DNA of 64,000 nucleotides from Rhodococcus yunnanensis NBRC 103083 (GTDB taxonomy: Bacteria; Actinomycetota; Actinomycetes; Mycobacteriales; Mycobacteriaceae): assembly GCF_001895005.1 (NCBI RefSeq), contig NZ_BCXH01000021.1:1-64000 (forward strand), written 5' to 3'. Under the pieces are notes generated by a model. It was not told the origin of the DNA and did not search any database. It worked only from the letters and a program-made list of their open reading frames with translations. Below are positions 19,995-28,696 of the stretch, one piece after another. How positions within the stretch are numbered: position 1 is the first letter of the stretch; every line of letters begins with the position of its first letter. A program made the translations under genes and the position numbers.

Positions 19995-20873
19995 TCAGCT
20001 TCGCTGTAATTCCCGGAGTGTGTCCGTGAACAACTCCGCCGGTGCGTTTCCCGTCACCTGGCAGTACTGCCCATCTCTCCAGAAGTACACGTGGTCGGAG
20101 AGTGGGTTGGGCGTGTTGCGCGACAGCCCTTGGGCGACGCCGAGCAGATGCATGGCCGCACGCGCGGTGTCGTCGTACTCTCGCGGAAGGTAGGAGTCGA
20201 TCTCGTACGCATTCGGGATCGTGAACAGGACGCCGAACGGCGCCTCGCCCAGGTTGCTCGTGATCAATGTCGGCATGTCGGCCACCTTCGATGCCAGGTA
20301 GATGGAGTCGCCGCGCCACACGTCGATGACAATGCCGTCCTTGACCATGGACTCGTGCACGTCGAACTTCATCGCACCCGTGTTCTGGCGTCCGAACGCC
20401 CATGCGGTGTCGAGGTCGCGGTTGCCCAGGATCTGATCCGTCACCGTCAATGCAAGGTCGGGAAACGTCAGGTTGAGTACCCTTCGCGGTGAGTTCGGTA
20501 CGTCGACCAGCGGGTGCGAATAGGTGAAGGCGTCGAGAGTCGGTAGGTTGCCCAGCGGCGCGACTCGCTCACGCAACCGCAAGTAGAACTCGTCGTCGGG
20601 CAGGCTCATCAGTTGTTCCGGGTCGCTGAGTCGCTGCGATTCCAGCATGGTGGTCACGTGCGCCTCGACGCAGTCCGTCCAGTGCCGGACCGGCGCGTTG
20701 AGGCAACGGTCGACCAGGTTGTTCAGCCCCATGTATCCACCCGAATCGAGTCGAAGAGTCAACTCGTCGACCTTGGTCGCGGTGACACCCTGACGCCCGA
20801 GTTCGAGCATCACCTTTCTTCGGATGATCGCGACAGTGGTTGCCCGTGATGCTTGTTCGGCCATGTAGCTCAT
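19995..20873 (-). CDS. Conserved hypothetical protein, possibly DUF1444-like
   Basis: I do not firmly recognise this 292-residue protein. It has no signal peptide or membrane segment. It alternates acidic helices with strands, including [27 protein letters not shown] and [17 protein letters not shown], which suggests a soluble alpha/beta fold. ATG at 20873 ([13 protein letters not shown]) sits behind GGGGGAC; upstream in-frame sequence is Arg-rich and not protein-like. It is divergent from the M18 aminopeptidase gene with a short shared promoter region. Confidence 0.7.
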   Translation of the reverse strand: MSYMAEQASRATTVAIIRRKVMLELGRQGVTATKVDELTLRLDSGGYMGLNNLVDRCLNAPVRHWTDCVEAHVTTMLESQRLSDPEQLMSLPDDEFYLRLRERVAPLGNLPTLDAFTYSHPLVDVPNSPRRVLNLTFPDLALTVTDQILGNRDLDTAWAFGRQNTGAMKFDVHESMVKDGIVIDVWRGDSIYLASKVADMPTLITSNLGEAPFGVLFTIPNAYEIDSYLPREYDDTARAAMHLLGVAQGLSRNTPNPLSDHVYFWRDGQYCQVTGNAPAELFTDTLRELQRS

Positions 20874-20936
20874 GATGTCCCCCCGGATTGTGTGCTCCTT
20901 GGTCTGTTCGACGCAGCTGCTGACACAATGGTTCCC

Positions 20937-22241
20937 ATGTCTTCCAGTGTTTCGACGTCTCACGCGACTGCGGCCGGGCTGTGCAACTTCATCGATGTTT
21001 CGCCGTCGCCATTTCACGTATGCCGCACTGTGTCGGTGCAACTCGAAGAAGCAGGATTTCTACGCGTCGAAGAGACCGAGGCGTGGCCCACCGAGCCGGG
21101 CCGGTACTACCTGATCCGCGGCGGCTCCCTCGTGGCCTGGAGCACCGAGAGCGACCTTCCCGGCAGCCCGTTCCGGATCGTCGGTGGCCACACCGACAGC
21201 CCCAACCTGCGCGTCAAGCAGCACCCCGACCTCGAATCCGCGGGTTTGCAGATGGTCGGTCTCGAGCCCTACGGCGGTGCGTGGCTCAACTCGTGGCTCG
21301 ACCGCGACCTCGGCATCTCGGGTCGTCTGAGTGTGCGCGACGGCAACGGACTTCGCGAGGTCCTCGTCAAGGTCGACGAGCCGATTCTGCGGGTTCCGCA
21401 GCTGGCGATCCATCTGTCCGAGGACCGCAAGGGTGTGACGCTGGATCCGCAGCGACACGTCAATGCCATTTGGGGAGTGGGTAATTCGCCGCGGTCGTTC
21501 CTCGGTTACGTGGCCGAGCGTGAAGGCGTCGACCCGTCGTCGGTGCTCGGATGGGAACTCATGACGCACGATCTCGCGCCCAGTGCCGTCGTGGGCGTGG
21601 AGAACGAACTGGTCAGTGCGCCGAGGCTCGACAACCAGGGAACCTGTTATGCCGGAACGCAAGCGCTTCTCGCTGCCGTCGAGAATCCGACCGCGGTGAC
21701 CCCGGTGTTGGCGCTGTTCGACCACGAGGAAGTCGGCAGCATGTCCGACCGCGGGGCGTTCTCGGATCTACTGACCACCGTGCTCGAGCGAATTGTGCTG
21801 GGGCGTGGCGGAGGTCGTGAAGAGTTCCTGCGGACCATGGCCGGATCGATCTGCGCGTCGGGCGACATGGCGCACGCGACGCATCCCAACTACCCGGATC
21901 GCCACGAACCCGCGCACCGCATCGAACTCGGTGGGGGTCCGGTACTGAAGGTCAACCAGAATCTGAGGTACGCAACGGATTCCGCGGGCGCCGGTGCCTT
22001 CGCGCTCGCGTGCGATCAGGCGGGTGTGCCGCTGCAGCGCTACGTGCACCGCGCGGATCTGCCGTGCGGCTCCACGATCGGACCGATCACTGCCTCACGC
22101 ACGGGTCTGTCGACCGTCGACGTCGGCGCCGCTCAGCTGGCGATGCACAGCTCGCGCGAGCTGATGAGCGCCTCGGACATCACGGCGTATTCCGATGCGC
22201 TTGCGGCGTTTCTGATGCCGTCCGGGCCGGTGAGTGCGTAG
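20937..22241 (+). CDS. M18-family aminopeptidase (PepC/ApeB-like)
   Basis: The 434-residue zinc aminopeptidase shows [14 protein letters not shown] (first metal His), [19 protein letters not shown] (bridging Asp), [15 protein letters not shown] (catalytic Glu pair) and [12 protein letters not shown] (C-terminal His). The family removes N-terminal acidic or neutral residues from peptides and forms dodecamers. ATG at 20937 was chosen; an in-frame ATG at 20928 is possible. The same gene type lies between purQ and purL in M. tuberculosis. Its last 62 bp overlap the convergent phosphorylase gene. Confidence 0.92.
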   Translation: MSSSVSTSHATAAGLCNFIDVSPSPFHVCRTVSVQLEEAGFLRVEETEAWPTEPGRYYLIRGGSLVAWSTESDLPGSPFRIVGGHTDSPNLRVKQHPDLESAGLQMVGLEPYGGAWLNSWLDRDLGISGRLSVRDGNGLREVLVKVDEPILRVPQLAIHLSEDRKGVTLDPQRHVNAIWGVGNSPRSFLGYVAEREGVDPSSVLGWELMTHDLAPSAVVGVENELVSAPRLDNQGTCYAGTQALLAAVENPTAVTPVLALFDHEEVGSMSDRGAFSDLLTTVLERIVLGRGGGREEFLRTMAGSICASGDMAHATHPNYPDRHEPAHRIELGGGPVLKVNQNLRYATDSAGAGAFALACDQAGVPLQRYVHRADLPCGSTIGPITASRTGLSTVDVGAAQLAMHSSRELMSASDITAYSDALAAFLMPSGPVSA

Positions 22242-23043
22242 TTGCGTCGGGCGGAGTCAGCCGCACGCACGCATCGGCCGCGAGCCAGAACAACTGCTCG
22301 CGGACCGTGCCCGCCTTGGTCCATCCGCGGTGCTCCCAGTCGGCGGCCAACGAATCGCCCGCGTACAGCAGCTGCGCGAATCTGACGCCGCGGTACTTCG
22401 CGACCGCGCAGAATGCCGACGCCTCCATGTCGACAGTCAGGCATCCCTCGTCGACGCGGCGCGTCACTCGGCTGCGGGTCTCGCGGTACAGCGCGTCGGT
22501 CGTCCAGGAGCGTCCGGTGACGTGGTCGATGCCCGCTTCGGTGAGCACGCTCTGCAGCACCGCGACGCCGTCGGGATCGGCGTCGACCACACGGCCGGGC
22601 GCGAGGTAGTGGAACGAGGTGCCCTCGTCGCGGACCGCACTGTCGACGACCATCACGTGGCCCATCCCGAGCGCGTCCGTCAGCGCTCCCGCACCGCCGA
22701 CGGCGACGAACTCCGAGCAGCCGAGTGCAATCGCCTCCTCCAGGAACAGGGCAGCGAGCGGGGCTCCGACCCCCGGATGGAAGACCGCCAGGCGTTCGCC
22801 TCCACGCTCGATCTCGTACACGGGATGCTCGCCGTGCTCCGAGCGCAGGACCGACAACACCCGTGCGCGACCCTGTCCGGCTATGGATTCGATCACTTCC
22901 GCGAAGAAGCACACGACGGCCTTGCGGGGGATGTCGACGCCCTTGACCACCATCTGTGGTGTCAGCACTCCCGGAAAGTTCAGATCGTTCTCCGTCAGAG
23001 CGAGAGGAGTGGGGTCTGCGGGAGCATCGGTGGTTCGCGTCAT
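22180..23043 (-). CDS. Nucleoside phosphorylase (uridine-phosphorylase-like)
   Basis: The 287-residue protein belongs to the PNP/UDP phosphorylase family: [11 protein letters not shown] (phosphate-binding glycine loop), [14 protein letters not shown] and [25 protein letters not shown], whose MEAS motif binds the ribose. It should reversibly phosphorolyse a pyrimidine or purine nucleoside, matching its pur neighbours. The start at 23043 gives [14 protein letters not shown]; sequence upstream is Arg-rich. The C-terminus past [10 protein letters not shown] is a low-complexity tail that overlaps the end of the aminopeptidase gene. Confidence 0.88.
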   Translation of the reverse strand: MTRTTDAPADPTPLALTENDLNFPGVLTPQMVVKGVDIPRKAVVCFFAEVIESIAGQGRARVLSVLRSEHGEHPVYEIERGGERLAVFHPGVGAPLAALFLEEAIALGCSEFVAVGGAGALTDALGMGHVMVVDSAVRDEGTSFHYLAPGRVVDADPDGVAVLQSVLTEAGIDHVTGRSWTTDALYRETRSRVTRRVDEGCLTVDMEASAFCAVAKYRGVRFAQLLYAGDSLAADWEHRGWTKAGTVREQLFWLAADACVRLTPPDATTHSPARTASETPQAHRNTP

Positions 23044-23100
23044 CGGGCAATGTTCGCATGGCAGCACAGAGCTGATTTCGGGCCTGCGGCCCTGCACCGA

Positions 23101-23106
23101 TAGACT
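23101..23106 (+). promoter_or_regulatory. Predicted -10 element of purL
   Basis: TAGACT lies 38 bp upstream of the purL start, the same hexamer as before purS and purF. No good -35 is visible; TTCGGG lies about 18 bp upstream. Confidence 0.4.
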
Positions 23107-23144
23107 TACCCTGGCAATTCGCTCCAGGGAAGGACCCACTCCTC

Positions 23145-25457
23145 GTGTCCGTCGATACAGTGTCAACCGCAGTCGCCACTCCAGAGCAGGCGCAGCCGTA
23201 CAAGGAACTCGGACTCAAGGACGACGAGTACTCCCGCATCAAGGAGATCCTCGGCCGTCGGCCCACCGATGCCGAGCTGGCGATGTACTCCGTCATGTGG
23301 AGCGAGCACTGCTCCTACAAGTCCTCCAAGGTGCACCTGAAGTACTTCGGTGAGACCACCACCGACGAGATGCGCAAGTCCATGCTCGCGGGCATCGGCG
23401 AGAACGCAGGCGTCGTCGACGTCGGTGACGGCTGGGCCGTCACGTTCAAGGTCGAGAGCCACAACCACCCGTCGTACGTCGAGCCCTACCAGGGTGCCGC
23501 GACCGGCGTCGGCGGCATCGTCCGCGACATCATGGCCATGGGCGCGCGCCCGATCGCCGTCATGGACCAGCTGCGTTTCGGTGCTGCGGATGCACCCGAT
23601 ACGCGCCGCGTTCTGTCCGGCATCGTCTCCGGTGTCGGTGGTTACGGAAACTCCCTCGGCCTCCCCAATATCGGCGGAGAAACGGTGTTCGACGCCTCCT
23701 ACGCCGGCAACCCGCTCCTCAACGCCCTGTGCGCCGGTGTCATGCGCGTCGAGGACATGCACCTCGCGTTCGCGTCGGGCCTGGGCAACAAGATCATTCT
23801 CTTCGGCGCTCGTACGGGTCTCGACGGCATCGGCGGTGTGTCCGTCCTTGCGTCGGAGACCTTCGATGGCGACGAGACCGGTGCGGAACACGAAGGCGGA
23901 GCCGGAGCTGGACCATCGAAAAGCCGTAAAAAATTGCCTGCGGTTCAGGTCGGTGACCCGTTCACCGAGAAGGTCCTCATCGAGGCCTGTCTCGAGCTCT
24001 ACGCCAACAAGCTCGTCGTCGGCATCCAGGATCTCGGCGGTGCCGGATTGTCCTGTGCCACTTCCGAGCTCGCGTCCGCTGGCAGCGGCGGTATGCACAT
24101 CGCGCTCGAGCAGGTTCCGATGCGCGCCACCGGTATGACACCGGCCGAGGTGCTCTCGAGCGAATCGCAGGAGCGCATGTGTGCCGTCGTGACGCCCGCG
24201 AACGTCGACGCGTTCATGGCCGTGTGCAAGAAATGGGACGTGCTGGCGACGGTCATCGGTGAGGTCACCGACGGCGACAACCTCGAGATCACCTGGCACG
24301 GCGAGACCGTCGTCGACGTTCCGCCGAAGACCGTCGCGCACGACGGCCCGGTGTACTCGCGTCCGGTCCGCCGTCCCGACACCCAGGATGCTCTCGTGGC
24401 GAATTCGACTGCGTCGCTGAAGCGTCCCGAGACGGCCGAGGAACTGAAGGCGACGCTGCTGAAGATGATCGGCTCACCGCAATTGTGCAGCCGTCGTTTC
24501 ATCACCGAGCAGTACGACCGCTACGTCCGCGGGAATACTGTGCTCGCCGAGAACGCTGATGCCGGAGTGATCCGCATCGATGAGAAGACCGGCCGCGGAA
24601 TCGCGCTGGCCACCGACGCGTCGGGTCGCTACACGGCCCTCGATCCGTACCAGGGCGCGCAGCTCGCGCTCGCCGAGGCGTTCCGCAACGTCGCCGTCAC
24701 CGGTGCAACGCCGAAGGCCGTCACCAACTGCCTCAACTTCGGATCCCCCGAGGACCCGGGCGTCATGTGGCAGTTCCAGCAGGCCGTCCGTGGTCTCGCC
24801 GACGGCTGTGTGACCCTCGGGATCCCGGTCACCGGCGGAAACGTCAGCTTCTACAACCAGACCGGCTCCGAAGCGATTCTGCCTACTCCGGTCGTGGGCG
24901 TGCTCGGCGTCATCGACGACGTGCACCGACGCATCCCGACGGGCCTCGGTCTCGAGCCCGGCGAGACACTCATCCTTCTCGGAGACACACACGACGAGTT
25001 CGACGGTTCCATCTGGGCGCAGGTCGAACACGATCACCTCGGCGGCGTCCCCCCGAAGGTGGATCTCGCTCGCGAGCAACTGCTCGCCGACATTCTTCTC
25101 GCCGGATCGCGCGACGGATTGGTCAGCGCCGCACACGATCTGTCCGAGGGTGGTCTGGCCCAGGCCGTCGTCGAGGCTGCGTTGGCCGGCGAAACGGGTT
25201 GCCGCATTCTCCTTCCGGAGGGTGCAGATCCTTTCGTCACTCTGTTCTCCGAATCGTCCGGTCGCGTGCTCGTCGCTGTGCCGCGCACCGAGGAGACTCG
25301 TTTCACCGGAATGTGCACCGCCCGTTCTCTTCCGTGGACACGCATCGGCGTCGTCGACGAGGGTTCGGACGAAATCGAGGTTCAGGGCCAGTTCTCGGTC
25401 AAGATGGCCGATCTGCGTGAGACCTTCGAGGGCACCCTTCCCCGTCTATTCGGGTAG
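23145..25457 (+). CDS. purL: Phosphoribosylformylglycinamidine synthase subunit PurL
   Basis: This 770-residue small-form PurL works with PurS and PurQ to make FGAM from FGAR, ATP and glutamine-derived ammonia. It has two tandem AIR-synthase-like halves. [13 protein letters not shown] and [25 protein letters not shown] mark the first. [14 protein letters not shown] and [18 protein letters not shown] mark the second. A low-complexity loop [18 protein letters not shown] sits near residues 245-265. GTG is the start. A membrane hydrolase gene begins 4 bp after the stop. Confidence 0.97.
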   Translation: MSVDTVSTAVATPEQAQPYKELGLKDDEYSRIKEILGRRPTDAELAMYSVMWSEHCSYKSSKVHLKYFGETTTDEMRKSMLAGIGENAGVVDVGDGWAVTFKVESHNHPSYVEPYQGAATGVGGIVRDIMAMGARPIAVMDQLRFGAADAPDTRRVLSGIVSGVGGYGNSLGLPNIGGETVFDASYAGNPLLNALCAGVMRVEDMHLAFASGLGNKIILFGARTGLDGIGGVSVLASETFDGDETGAEHEGGAGAGPSKSRKKLPAVQVGDPFTEKVLIEACLELYANKLVVGIQDLGGAGLSCATSELASAGSGGMHIALEQVPMRATGMTPAEVLSSESQERMCAVVTPANVDAFMAVCKKWDVLATVIGEVTDGDNLEITWHGETVVDVPPKTVAHDGPVYSRPVRRPDTQDALVANSTASLKRPETAEELKATLLKMIGSPQLCSRRFITEQYDRYVRGNTVLAENADAGVIRIDEKTGRGIALATDASGRYTALDPYQGAQLALAEAFRNVAVTGATPKAVTNCLNFGSPEDPGVMWQFQQAVRGLADGCVTLGIPVTGGNVSFYNQTGSEAILPTPVVGVLGVIDDVHRRIPTGLGLEPGETLILLGDTHDEFDGSIWAQVEHDHLGGVPPKVDLAREQLLADILLAGSRDGLVSAAHDLSEGGLAQAVVEAALAGETGCRILLPEGADPFVTLFSESSGRVLVAVPRTEETRFTGMCTARSLPWTRIGVVDEGSDEIEVQGQFSVKMADLRETFEGTLPRLFG

Positions 25458-25461
25458 ATCC

Positions 25462-27261
25462 ATGCCTGGGGGTGAGGTATCGGAGGTGTCGGAGAGCGAG
25501 CTGAGCACGGTAGAACGTGCACACACGCACTATCGCATCCCGATCGAATTCTCCGTACCTTCCCCCGACAAGCATCCCTTCGTCATGTGGCTGTGGGGGC
25601 TGCTCAAGCTCGACTTCACCGGCATCGCATTCGGTGCACTGTTCTTCTGTTGGTCGCTCACTCCGTCACTGCTGCCGCGAGATTGGCTGTTCCAAGGGTT
25701 GATCGGCGGCATCAATGCCGCGGTCGGATACGGCTTCGGCGTCATGGTGGGGTGGGCGGCACGTAGATGGTTGTTGGCAGGCCGGTCGTGGTGGCCGCTG
25801 CCGCGCAAGGTCGAGCTGTGGATCAAGTTCTCGCTCACTCCGATCGCGATCTTCGCTGCGCTGTACATGCTGTACCTGTCGGCAGGGTGGCAACGTGAAC
25901 TCGCTGCACTGATGGACGCAGAAGGTACGACGACGACCGGCTACTTCCGGACCGGCGCGTTGAGTATCGTCGTCGGCGCACTCTTCATCTCCGGCATGCG
26001 TGTGCTTCGGGACCTGGTCCGATTTCTGGCACGTCAGATCAACAAGATCGTCAAGATGCCGCGCGAGGTAGCGAACGTCATCGGTGTGGTTCTCGTGGTG
26101 GTCCTGGTGGTCGCGCTCGTGCAGGGTGTTCTCCTGCGGGCGGTGTCCGACGTCACCAACTCGGCATTCAGCCTGCAGAACAACGAAACCCGTGAGGGGG
26201 CAGTGCAACCCACACGATCCGAGCGGTCGGGGAGTCCGGAGTCCTTGGCGCCGTGGGACTCACTCGGATTCGAAGGCCGCAACTTCGTCTCGAGCGGATT
26301 GACGGGCGAGGAGATCTCGGCAGGACTCGGACGTCCTGCACCCGAACCGATCCGCGCGTATGCCGGACTCGAGACGGCGGACACACAGGACGAGCGACTC
26401 GACATCGTCGTGCGCGAACTCGAACGCACGGGCGCTTTCCAGCGGCAGGCCCTCGTCGTCGTACCGACGACGGGGACCGGGTGGGTCAACCCGACCGCCA
26501 TCGAGGCCGAGGAGTTGATGTTCGGCGGCGATGTCGCCACCGTCGCGGCCCAGTACTCGTACCTGCCGAGTTGGATCTCGTTCCTGGCCGAGCGTGACAA
26601 GGCTGCCGCCGCGGGCAAGGCACTCATCGACAAGGTGCGCGAGCGGTGGCTTCAGGAGCCCGAAGCGACACGTCCACGTCTGTACGTCTACGGAGAGAGC
26701 CTCGGCACGCAGGCAGGCGAGGGTGCCTTCGACGGCCTCGCCGAGATCCGTGGCAGCGTCGACGGAGTCCTCTGGGTCGGTCCGCCCAACGCCAATCGCC
26801 TGTGGTCGCAGTTCGTGACCAGGCGTGACCCCGGCAGCCCTGAGGTCAGGCCCGTGTACGCCGACGGCCTGGTGGTGCGGTTCGCCGACAATTCTTCCGA
26901 TATCCCGCCCGATGGCGAACCGTGGCTCAGCCCACGCATTCTGTACATTCAGCACGCCTCGGATCCGGTGGTGTGGTGGTCGCCCGACCTGCTGTTCCAG
27001 CGCCCGAACTGGCTGTCCGAGCCACCGGGACCCGACCGACTGCCCGACATGCGATGGTTTCCGTTCGTCACGTTCTGGCAGGTGGCTGCAGATCTGACCA
27101 ACGCAGCGGGAGTTCCCGACGGTCACGGCCACAACTACGGAACTCTCGTCCTCGATGGCTGGGTCGCCGTTGCAGCCCCCGACGGCTGGACCGACGCGGA
27201 CACCGAAAAAGTGCGTGCAGTCATGGACGAGTACGCAGGCCGCGACGGCCCGGAGAAGTGA
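25462..27261 (+). CDS. Membrane-anchored alpha/beta hydrolase (PF15420-PF10081 type)
   Basis: The 599-residue protein has about four N-terminal transmembrane segments (for example FTGIAFGALFFCWSLTPSLL and VIGVVLVVVLVVALVQGVLL). A C-terminal serine-hydrolase domain follows, with nucleophile elbow YGESLGTQAG near residue 413, candidate Asp in QHASDPVVWWSP and His in VPDGHGHNYG. This is the Abhydrolase_9 architecture, of which M. tuberculosis Rv1069c is a member. Substrate is unknown; a lipid or envelope role is plausible. ATG at 25462 was chosen because upstream frame overlaps purL. The next gene overlaps it by four bases. Confidence 0.85.
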   Translation: MPGGEVSEVSESELSTVERAHTHYRIPIEFSVPSPDKHPFVMWLWGLLKLDFTGIAFGALFFCWSLTPSLLPRDWLFQGLIGGINAAVGYGFGVMVGWAARRWLLAGRSWWPLPRKVELWIKFSLTPIAIFAALYMLYLSAGWQRELAALMDAEGTTTTGYFRTGALSIVVGALFISGMRVLRDLVRFLARQINKIVKMPREVANVIGVVLVVVLVVALVQGVLLRAVSDVTNSAFSLQNNETREGAVQPTRSERSGSPESLAPWDSLGFEGRNFVSSGLTGEEISAGLGRPAPEPIRAYAGLETADTQDERLDIVVRELERTGAFQRQALVVVPTTGTGWVNPTAIEAEELMFGGDVATVAAQYSYLPSWISFLAERDKAAAAGKALIDKVRERWLQEPEATRPRLYVYGESLGTQAGEGAFDGLAEIRGSVDGVLWVGPPNANRLWSQFVTRRDPGSPEVRPVYADGLVVRFADNSSDIPPDGEPWLSPRILYIQHASDPVVWWSPDLLFQRPNWLSEPPGPDRLPDMRWFPFVTFWQVAADLTNAAGVPDGHGHNYGTLVLDGWVAVAAPDGWTDADTEKVRAVMDEYAGRDGPEK

Positions 27262-27845
27262 GAAGCCTCGTTCTCGAAGCTGTCTCGACGGCATGGAGCA
27301 CAGCTGTCGTGCCGTCCCTCGGCGTGTCGCCGCGTACTCGTGCGCTGGTCAACGGTGCCTTCGGCGTGACTCTCGCCGCGGTGAGTGGGCAGGGGGCGTC
27401 GGACCTGGGTCTGACGCGATGGCGCAGCGGGCTCCGGTGGGGACTGGCAGCGGCGGCCGTACCGGTACTCGGATCAGTGGTCGTCGCCGCGATTCCTGCT
27501 CTCGCCGAGCGCGTGCGACCCTCCGACGACGACGTCGCCGAGTGGGTGCTGTTCCGCATTCCGGTGGGCACCGTCCTGTGCGAGGAGCTCGTATTCCGTG
27601 GAGTGTTCGACTCGGTGTCACCGAATCGGTCGCCGATCTTCTTCGGCCTGTGGCACATTCACCCCGCACGCGCGGCCGGAGATTCGGTGCCGGGAACTGT
27701 GCTGGGCACCGTCCTGGCCGGGGTGTTGTTCTCGTGGCTTCGGCGGCGAAGCGGCAGCGTGCTCGCGCCCGCACTGCTGCACTACGGGGTGAACGCGTCG
27801 GGCGCGGTTCTGGCTGTTCGTGCGCGCAACGTGAGTGCCCGATAG
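27258..27845 (+). CDS. CPBP-family intramembrane metalloprotease
   Basis: The 195-residue polytopic protein has the three Abi/CaaX-protease motifs: CEELVFRGVF (EExxxR), FFGLWHIHP (FxxxH) and LLHYGVNASGA (HxxxN). Several hydrophobic helices surround them. GTG at 27258 overlaps the hydrolase stop (GTGA), which implies coupled translation. Members act in CaaX-like processing, bacteriocin immunity or membrane proteolysis; its role here is unknown. Confidence 0.87.
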   Translation: MRSLVLEAVSTAWSTAVVPSLGVSPRTRALVNGAFGVTLAAVSGQGASDLGLTRWRSGLRWGLAAAAVPVLGSVVVAAIPALAERVRPSDDDVAEWVLFRIPVGTVLCEELVFRGVFDSVSPNRSPIFFGLWHIHPARAAGDSVPGTVLGTVLAGVLFSWLRRRSGSVLAPALLHYGVNASGAVLAVRARNVSAR

Positions 27846-27920
27846 TTCGATCCGCAGGGCCGGATATGCCACCCCGAGCCAACTGTCGGGCAATGACGGC
27901 ATCGCCCTAGGCTGACGAGC

Positions 27921-28307
27921 ATGGCTCCGAGCAAGACCGTCACCCCCGAACAAGTCCGGGCCGCGGTGCTGGCCGTCGTAGACTGGGTGCGCGACGCCTC
28001 CCTCGAGAAGCCTCCGCGCGCCGCTCTCGCCGACGCCGTTCGGACGACCGCGCGGACGCTTGCCCAGGTCGCGCCGGGGTCGAGCGTCGAGGTTCGGGTG
28101 CCACCGTTCGTCGCGGTCCAGTGCATCACCGGACCTCGGCACACGCGGGGAACGCCGCCGAACGTCGTCGAGACCGATCCGCGTACCTGGCTGGAGGTGG
28201 CCACCGGAGTCAGGGCGTTCGCCGATGCGTTGCAGGACGGCTCCATCACGGCGTCCGGTAGCCGCGCCGGGGAAGTCGGGCACTGGTTGCCGATCCTGCG
28301 CGCCTGA
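27921..28307 (+). CDS. Sterol-carrier-family-like small protein
   Basis: The 128-residue soluble protein matches, from memory, the conserved gene just upstream of purF in mycobacteria (Rv0807). It has a helical N-terminus (VTPEQVRAAVLAVVDWVRD), a central strand SSVEVRVPPFVAVQCI and a terminal segment DPRTWLEVATGVRAFADAL, resembling an SCP-type helix-strand arrangement. Ligand binding has not been shown for this branch. It ends at the start of the C-rich and tandem-repeat region before purF. Confidence 0.7.
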   Translation: MAPSKTVTPEQVRAAVLAVVDWVRDASLEKPPRAALADAVRTTARTLAQVAPGSSVEVRVPPFVAVQCITGPRHTRGTPPNVVETDPRTWLEVATGVRAFADALQDGSITASGSRAGEVGHWLPILRA

Positions 28308-28312
28308 GCCAA

Positions 28313-28397
28313 GCCCCCACCCCTACGCCCGCCCCCACCCCGCCCCCACCCCGCCCCTACGCCCGCCCCCACCCACCCCTACGCCCGCCCCCACCCA
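28313..28397. repeat. C-rich low-complexity tract (quadruplex-prone on the minus strand)
   Basis: About 85 bp consist of short units such as CGCCCCCACCC and CGCCCCTA repeated with slips. The minus strand carries many runs of four or five G at short spacing. It directly precedes the 51-bp tandem repeats. Confidence 0.85.
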
Positions 28398-28572
28398 CGC
28401 AAACGCACGTGCGTTTGCGTGCGGGGCGTGGTCGCGCCCGTCGTTCTCCGCAAATGCACGTGCGTTTGCGTGGGGGCCGTGGTCGCGCCCGCCGTTCTCC
28501 GCAAATGCACGTGCGTTTGCGTGCGGGGCGTGGTCGCGCCCGTCGTTCTCCGCAAATGCACGTGCGTTTGCG
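28398..28572. repeat. 51-bp tandem repeat with embedded 22-bp palindromes
   Basis: Four palindromes of arms CGCAAAYGCAC and GTGCGTTTGCG start at 28398, 28449, 28500 and 28551, exactly 51 bp apart. The first is a perfect 22-bp palindrome; the other three have one changed base (T for C) in the left arm. The linkers are near-identical (GCGTGGTCGCGCCCGTCGTT). No gene is credible here although several frames stay open, because 51 is a multiple of three. The array lies between the SCP-like gene and purF. Confidence 0.93.
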
Positions 28573-28629
28573 CGGGGAGTGGGGGATGCCGGACGGGTCG
28601 TCCGGGGAATGCAGCGGGCCCGGGATGCG

Positions 28630-28656
28630 TTGACTCGACTCGTGTGCCCGTAGACT
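28630..28656 (+). promoter_or_regulatory. Predicted purF promoter
   Basis: TTGACT at 28630 and TAGACT at 28651 are separated by 15 bp, 40 bp upstream of the purF start. The -10 hexamer is shared with purS and purL. The spacer is short, so the -35 is tentative. Confidence 0.42.
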
Positions 28657-28696
28657 GGGCCATGCCCCCCGCCCCGTCCCCCAAGGGAGCAGTGCT

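Noticed and set aside
23044-23144. Purine riboswitch before purL
   Set aside because: The leader is only about 35-100 bases and lacks the three-way junction motifs of a purine riboswitch.
23875-23940. Foreign insertion in purL
   Set aside because: The Gly/Lys-rich loop falls where actinobacterial PurL proteins vary, and the frame and flanking motifs are intact.
28398-28572. CRISPR-like array
   Set aside because: The linkers between palindromes are near-identical rather than unique spacers, and no cas gene is nearby. It is a tandem repeat.
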